DNA of 64,000 nucleotides, from assembly GCA_024233305.1 (NCBI GenBank), contig JACKPV010000023.1, positions 496,001-560,000 of the forward strand, given 5' to 3'. The notes under the pieces were generated by a model. That model had not been told where the DNA came from. It did not search any database and worked only from the letters and a program-made list of their open reading frames with translations. This DNA is from Verrucomicrobiales bacterium. GTDB taxonomy: Bacteria; Verrucomicrobiota; Verrucomicrobiia; Limisphaerales; J093. How positions within the stretch are numbered: the first letter of the stretch is position 1; each line of letters opens with the position of its first letter. Position numbers and translations under genes: made by a program. This document shows, in pieces, positions 60,465 to 64,000 of the stretch.

Positions 60465-61010
60465 TTAGCGGCGGCGGCGGAGCATCAGAGCACCGATGCC
60501 CAGCAGACCGAGCGCCAAGGTGGACGGCTCGGGAACGGCCGCGACGGAGAAGCCCTGCAGACCCACGAGGTCCGGGGTGATGATCGTGCCACCGCCGAGG
60601 GAGATCTGCACGCCATTCGACATGCCGATGCTGCCAAACGCGGCCTCAGCGGCCTCGTAGCTGGCTCCGTCATTGGTGTTCCAAGCATACAGCTTGACCC
60701 AGATCGAGCTGCCCGCATCAGAACCGGCAACGGTCTTGATGCCACCGTTCAGGTAGCCGAGGCCGGCCGGAACGGGGGAACTGCGGAACGTGACCATCGA
60801 GTCAGCGATCGGACTGTAGGAGCCGTTTTCGGCATCGCTCATGTAGGCCTGTGCGACCCAGCCATCAGCGCCGTTCAACGGATCGCCAGCGCCGTTCGTG
60901 ACGCGAGCATCGACAGATCCCGTAACGCGGTTGTTCAGGTTGAACTGACCTTGCCCGAACGCCATCGCGGTGGCGCCAACGCAAGCCGCTAGAACAATTA
61001 GTTTCTTCAT
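60465..61010 (-). CDS. PEP-CTERM sorting-domain protein
   Basis: A 181-residue exported protein. The signal peptide MKKLIVLAACVGATAMAFGQ ends near residue 20. The C-terminus has the full sorting signal: VPEPSTLALGLLGIGALML followed by RRRR, i.e. PEP motif, hydrophobic segment and basic tail, which the exosortase system recognises in EPS-producing Gram-negatives. The body (about 25-150) is beta-rich with no domain I recognise. It lies 43 bp downstream of the 207-residue repeat protein gene on the same strand, so co-transcription is likely, and ends before a strong terminator. No exosortase gene is in the window. Confidence 0.88.
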   Translation of the reverse strand: MKKLIVLAACVGATAMAFGQGQFNLNNRVTGSVDARVTNGAGDPLNGADGWVAQAYMSDAENGSYSPIADSMVTFRSSPVPAGLGYLNGGIKTVAGSDAGSSIWVKLYAWNTNDGASYEAAEAAFGSIGMSNGVQISLGGGTIITPDLVGLQGFSVAAVPEPSTLALGLLGIGALMLRRRR

Positions 61011-61053
61011 GTTCGGTTATGTTTAGTTGTACAACTGCAGTTTCTCTGGCTTG

Positions 61054-61677
61054 TTAGTTAACCGAGAATTCACGATCCCAGGAGCCGGCGGTGATCGCCT
61101 TGACCCAGATGCCTTCGCCGACAGCGATGGTCGGCTCGGACGGCGCCCACTCATCGAACTCGATGGTGCTGATGCTGTAACCGGCGGTGGTGCTGTACTT
61201 GTAGACCGCCGTGCCTTCCTCCACGGGAAGACCCAGATCAGTCTGCACCAGACCGGCCTGCGGCACCTGCGAGCTGACCAAGTTGAAGCCCGACACCAAG
61301 CCGGTGCTCAGGCTGCCCTGCGGCACTTCACCGACGAACGTGATGACGAGGTCGGCGGCATCAGGATTGCGCAGCCAGAAGCCTTCTCCGGGGGAGAGCG
61401 TCAGGCTGGGATTGGTCCACTCACCGAATTCCACCGTGGTGATGGTGTAGCCGGTTGCCGGATCGAACTTGTAAACCGAGGTGCCTTCGGGAACTCCCGG
61501 AAGCAGCGCGACCACCGTGTTGTCCGCCGCAATCAACTGATTGGCAATCAGGTTGAAACCCTGTTTGCACGTAACGTTGATGTAACCGACGGCGTTGACG
61601 GAGTAAACCTGTGCCTGCAGCGCAGCAGCGCCTGCCATGCCGAGCACAGCCGATGTAATTAGCGTTTTGGTTCTCAT
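61054..61677 (-). CDS. Verrucomicrobia SVNAVGYINV-type repeat protein
   Basis: A 207-residue protein with a signal peptide (MRTKTLITSAVLGMAGAAAL) and the start VYSVNAVGYINVTCKQGFNLIANQL, a phrase I associate with families of short exported Verrucomicrobia proteins of unknown function. Two halves repeat: EGTSVYKFDPATGYTITTVEFGEW and EGTAVYKYSTTAGYSISTIEFDEW, followed by similar PGEGFWLRN and VGEGIWVKA turns. It precedes the PEP-CTERM gene by 43 bp, and both have AAACTGCA about 25-40 bases before their start codons. It is probably an extracellular matrix or surface component, but this is unproven. Confidence 0.8.
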   Translation of the reverse strand: MRTKTLITSAVLGMAGAAALQAQVYSVNAVGYINVTCKQGFNLIANQLIAADNTVVALLPGVPEGTSVYKFDPATGYTITTVEFGEWTNPSLTLSPGEGFWLRNPDAADLVITFVGEVPQGSLSTGLVSGFNLVSSQVPQAGLVQTDLGLPVEEGTAVYKYSTTAGYSISTIEFDEWAPSEPTIAVGEGIWVKAITAGSWDREFSVN

Positions 61678-61758
61678 GTTTTACGGACTTGCAGTTTCCG
61701 TGTGTGCGGCCACTCTGCCCGCCTGTCCAGAGGGTGTCAACCCTTTTCTTGAAACAGA

Positions 61759-63426
<1,668 letters not shown>

Positions 63427-63692
63427 AAACAAGGGGTCTCCAACGGGAGACGGGTATTTCCGGGAACTCCTCGGGTTGAACTTCGTCCGGTCGGCGGGAA
63501 GCCCCGACTCAGCGGTCGAAGGTTAAGGGTTCAGTTGTACGTTCACTGTCGTTTCTCAGCCGCTTGCGAAAGTCGCACTCGCGACCCTCAGGCGATCCGG
63601 CAGACTAGCCGGCCGACCGGGAAGATCAAGGACGTTCGCAGTCGAGCAGGCGCTTTTTTCGGGCTTCCAGCACTCCGGAGCAGCCGAGCCGG

Positions 63693-64000
63693 TCAGGCTT
63701 CCCGTGGCAAACGCAGCCGGAAAGCTGTGCGGCCGACGCGGCTTTCCTCCAGCGACAGGACACCGCCGTGGGCGCGGGTGATCTCGCGGGCGAGACTCAA
63801 TCCCAGCCCCACGCCGTCCACGCGCCGACCGCGCGCCGTGTCCGAGCGGAAGAAGCGATCGAACAGCCGGTCCTGATCCGCCGCGGGAATGCCCGGTCCC
63901 GAGTTGCTGACGGTCACCTCCGCCCAAGGCATTTCGCCGCCCAAGCGAACCTCCACCTCGCCGTCGGGTTCGTTGTATTGCACCGCGTTGTGCAGGAGGT
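63693..64000 (-). CDS. Sensor histidine kinase, C-terminal ATPase domain (5' part beyond window)
   Basis: The minus strand reads LLHNAVQYNEPDGEVEV at the right edge, the N box of HATPase_c kinases, then VSNSGPGIPAADQDRLFDRFFR (G1/F boxes) and VDGVGLGLSLAREITRAHGG (G2 box), ending PREA at the TGA. Only about 100 residues are inside; the dimerisation and sensor regions lie beyond 64000. The N, G1, F and G2 boxes are intact, so the gene is probably functional. It lies 267 bp upstream of rpsA on the same strand. Confidence 0.9.
   Translation of the reverse strand, partial: LLHNAVQYNEPDGEVEVRLGGEMPWAEVTVSNSGPGIPAADQDRLFDRFFRSDTARGRRVDGVGLGLSLAREITRAHGGVLSLEESRVGRTAFRLRLPREA

Noticed and set aside
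63433..63690. Possible tRNA or small RNA between the kinase and rpsA genes
   Set aside because: No cloverleaf, T-loop consensus or terminator hairpin could be assembled by eye.

Overview
The window looks like a high-GC Verrucomicrobiota chromosome, probably a soil or freshwater relative of the Pedosphaera/Limisphaera group. This rests on family content: a DUF1549/DUF1553 plus DUF1501 pair, DUF1559-like pseudopilins starting [25 protein letters not shown], a PEP-CTERM protein, large LamG/Ig proteins, BlaI/BlaR-type regulators, and many exported polysaccharide-degrading enzymes. No tRNA, rRNA or CRISPR array was seen.

Layout. 1-9.1 kb (minus): an L-arabinose catabolic cluster with a COG2407-type isomerase, a Zn alcohol dehydrogenase, araB, araD, galM and a sodium/solute symporter cut by the left edge. 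A MazF-like toxin-antitoxin pair sits between araB and araD, and an AAA-ATPase remnant sits upstream of araB. 9.4-12.1 kb (plus): a divergent secreted GH127 beta-L-arabinofuranosidase; the shared promoter region holds two dyads of identical architecture. 12.2-24.4 kb (mostly minus): class II aldolase, O-antigen-ligase-like protein, LamG/Ig protein with pseudopilin, a putative glycosidase, a DnaJ-type chaperone and a dienelactone hydrolase. 24.6-34.7 kb (plus): glpD, an Lhr-type helicase with PdeM, and the DUF1553/DUF1501 pair.

34.9-44 kb is a decaying accessory stretch: a broken STAND/NB-ARC gene, an esterase, a frameshifted blaI with a degenerate blaR, a DUF488 module between 154-bp direct repeats, a transposase remnant, and several copies of dispersed repeats. 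44-51 kb (plus) has a metallophosphoesterase, GH51 and GH106, which with GH127 suggest use of arabinan and rhamnose-containing pectin side chains. 50.9-56.3 kb has a pseudopilin, a DUF3352-like/pseudopilin hybrid and a LamG protein with an internal duplication. 56.4-64 kb has gamma-glutamyltransferase, a DUF3298-like lipoprotein, a NarL-type response regulator, PEP-CTERM and SVNAVGYINV proteins, ribosomal protein S1 and the end of a histidine kinase.

The strongest novel signal is a MITE-like element. Three copies are exactly 203 bp and one is 172 bp. Each is bounded by CTGAG direct repeats and CCGTNNCNATNCAG inverted ends. In three copies the TGA inside the boundary repeat is the stop codon of the adjacent gene, and the interior lies in opposite orientations beside the same companion repeat at two loci. 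Functions are inferred from sequence motifs and family knowledge; no database search was possible.
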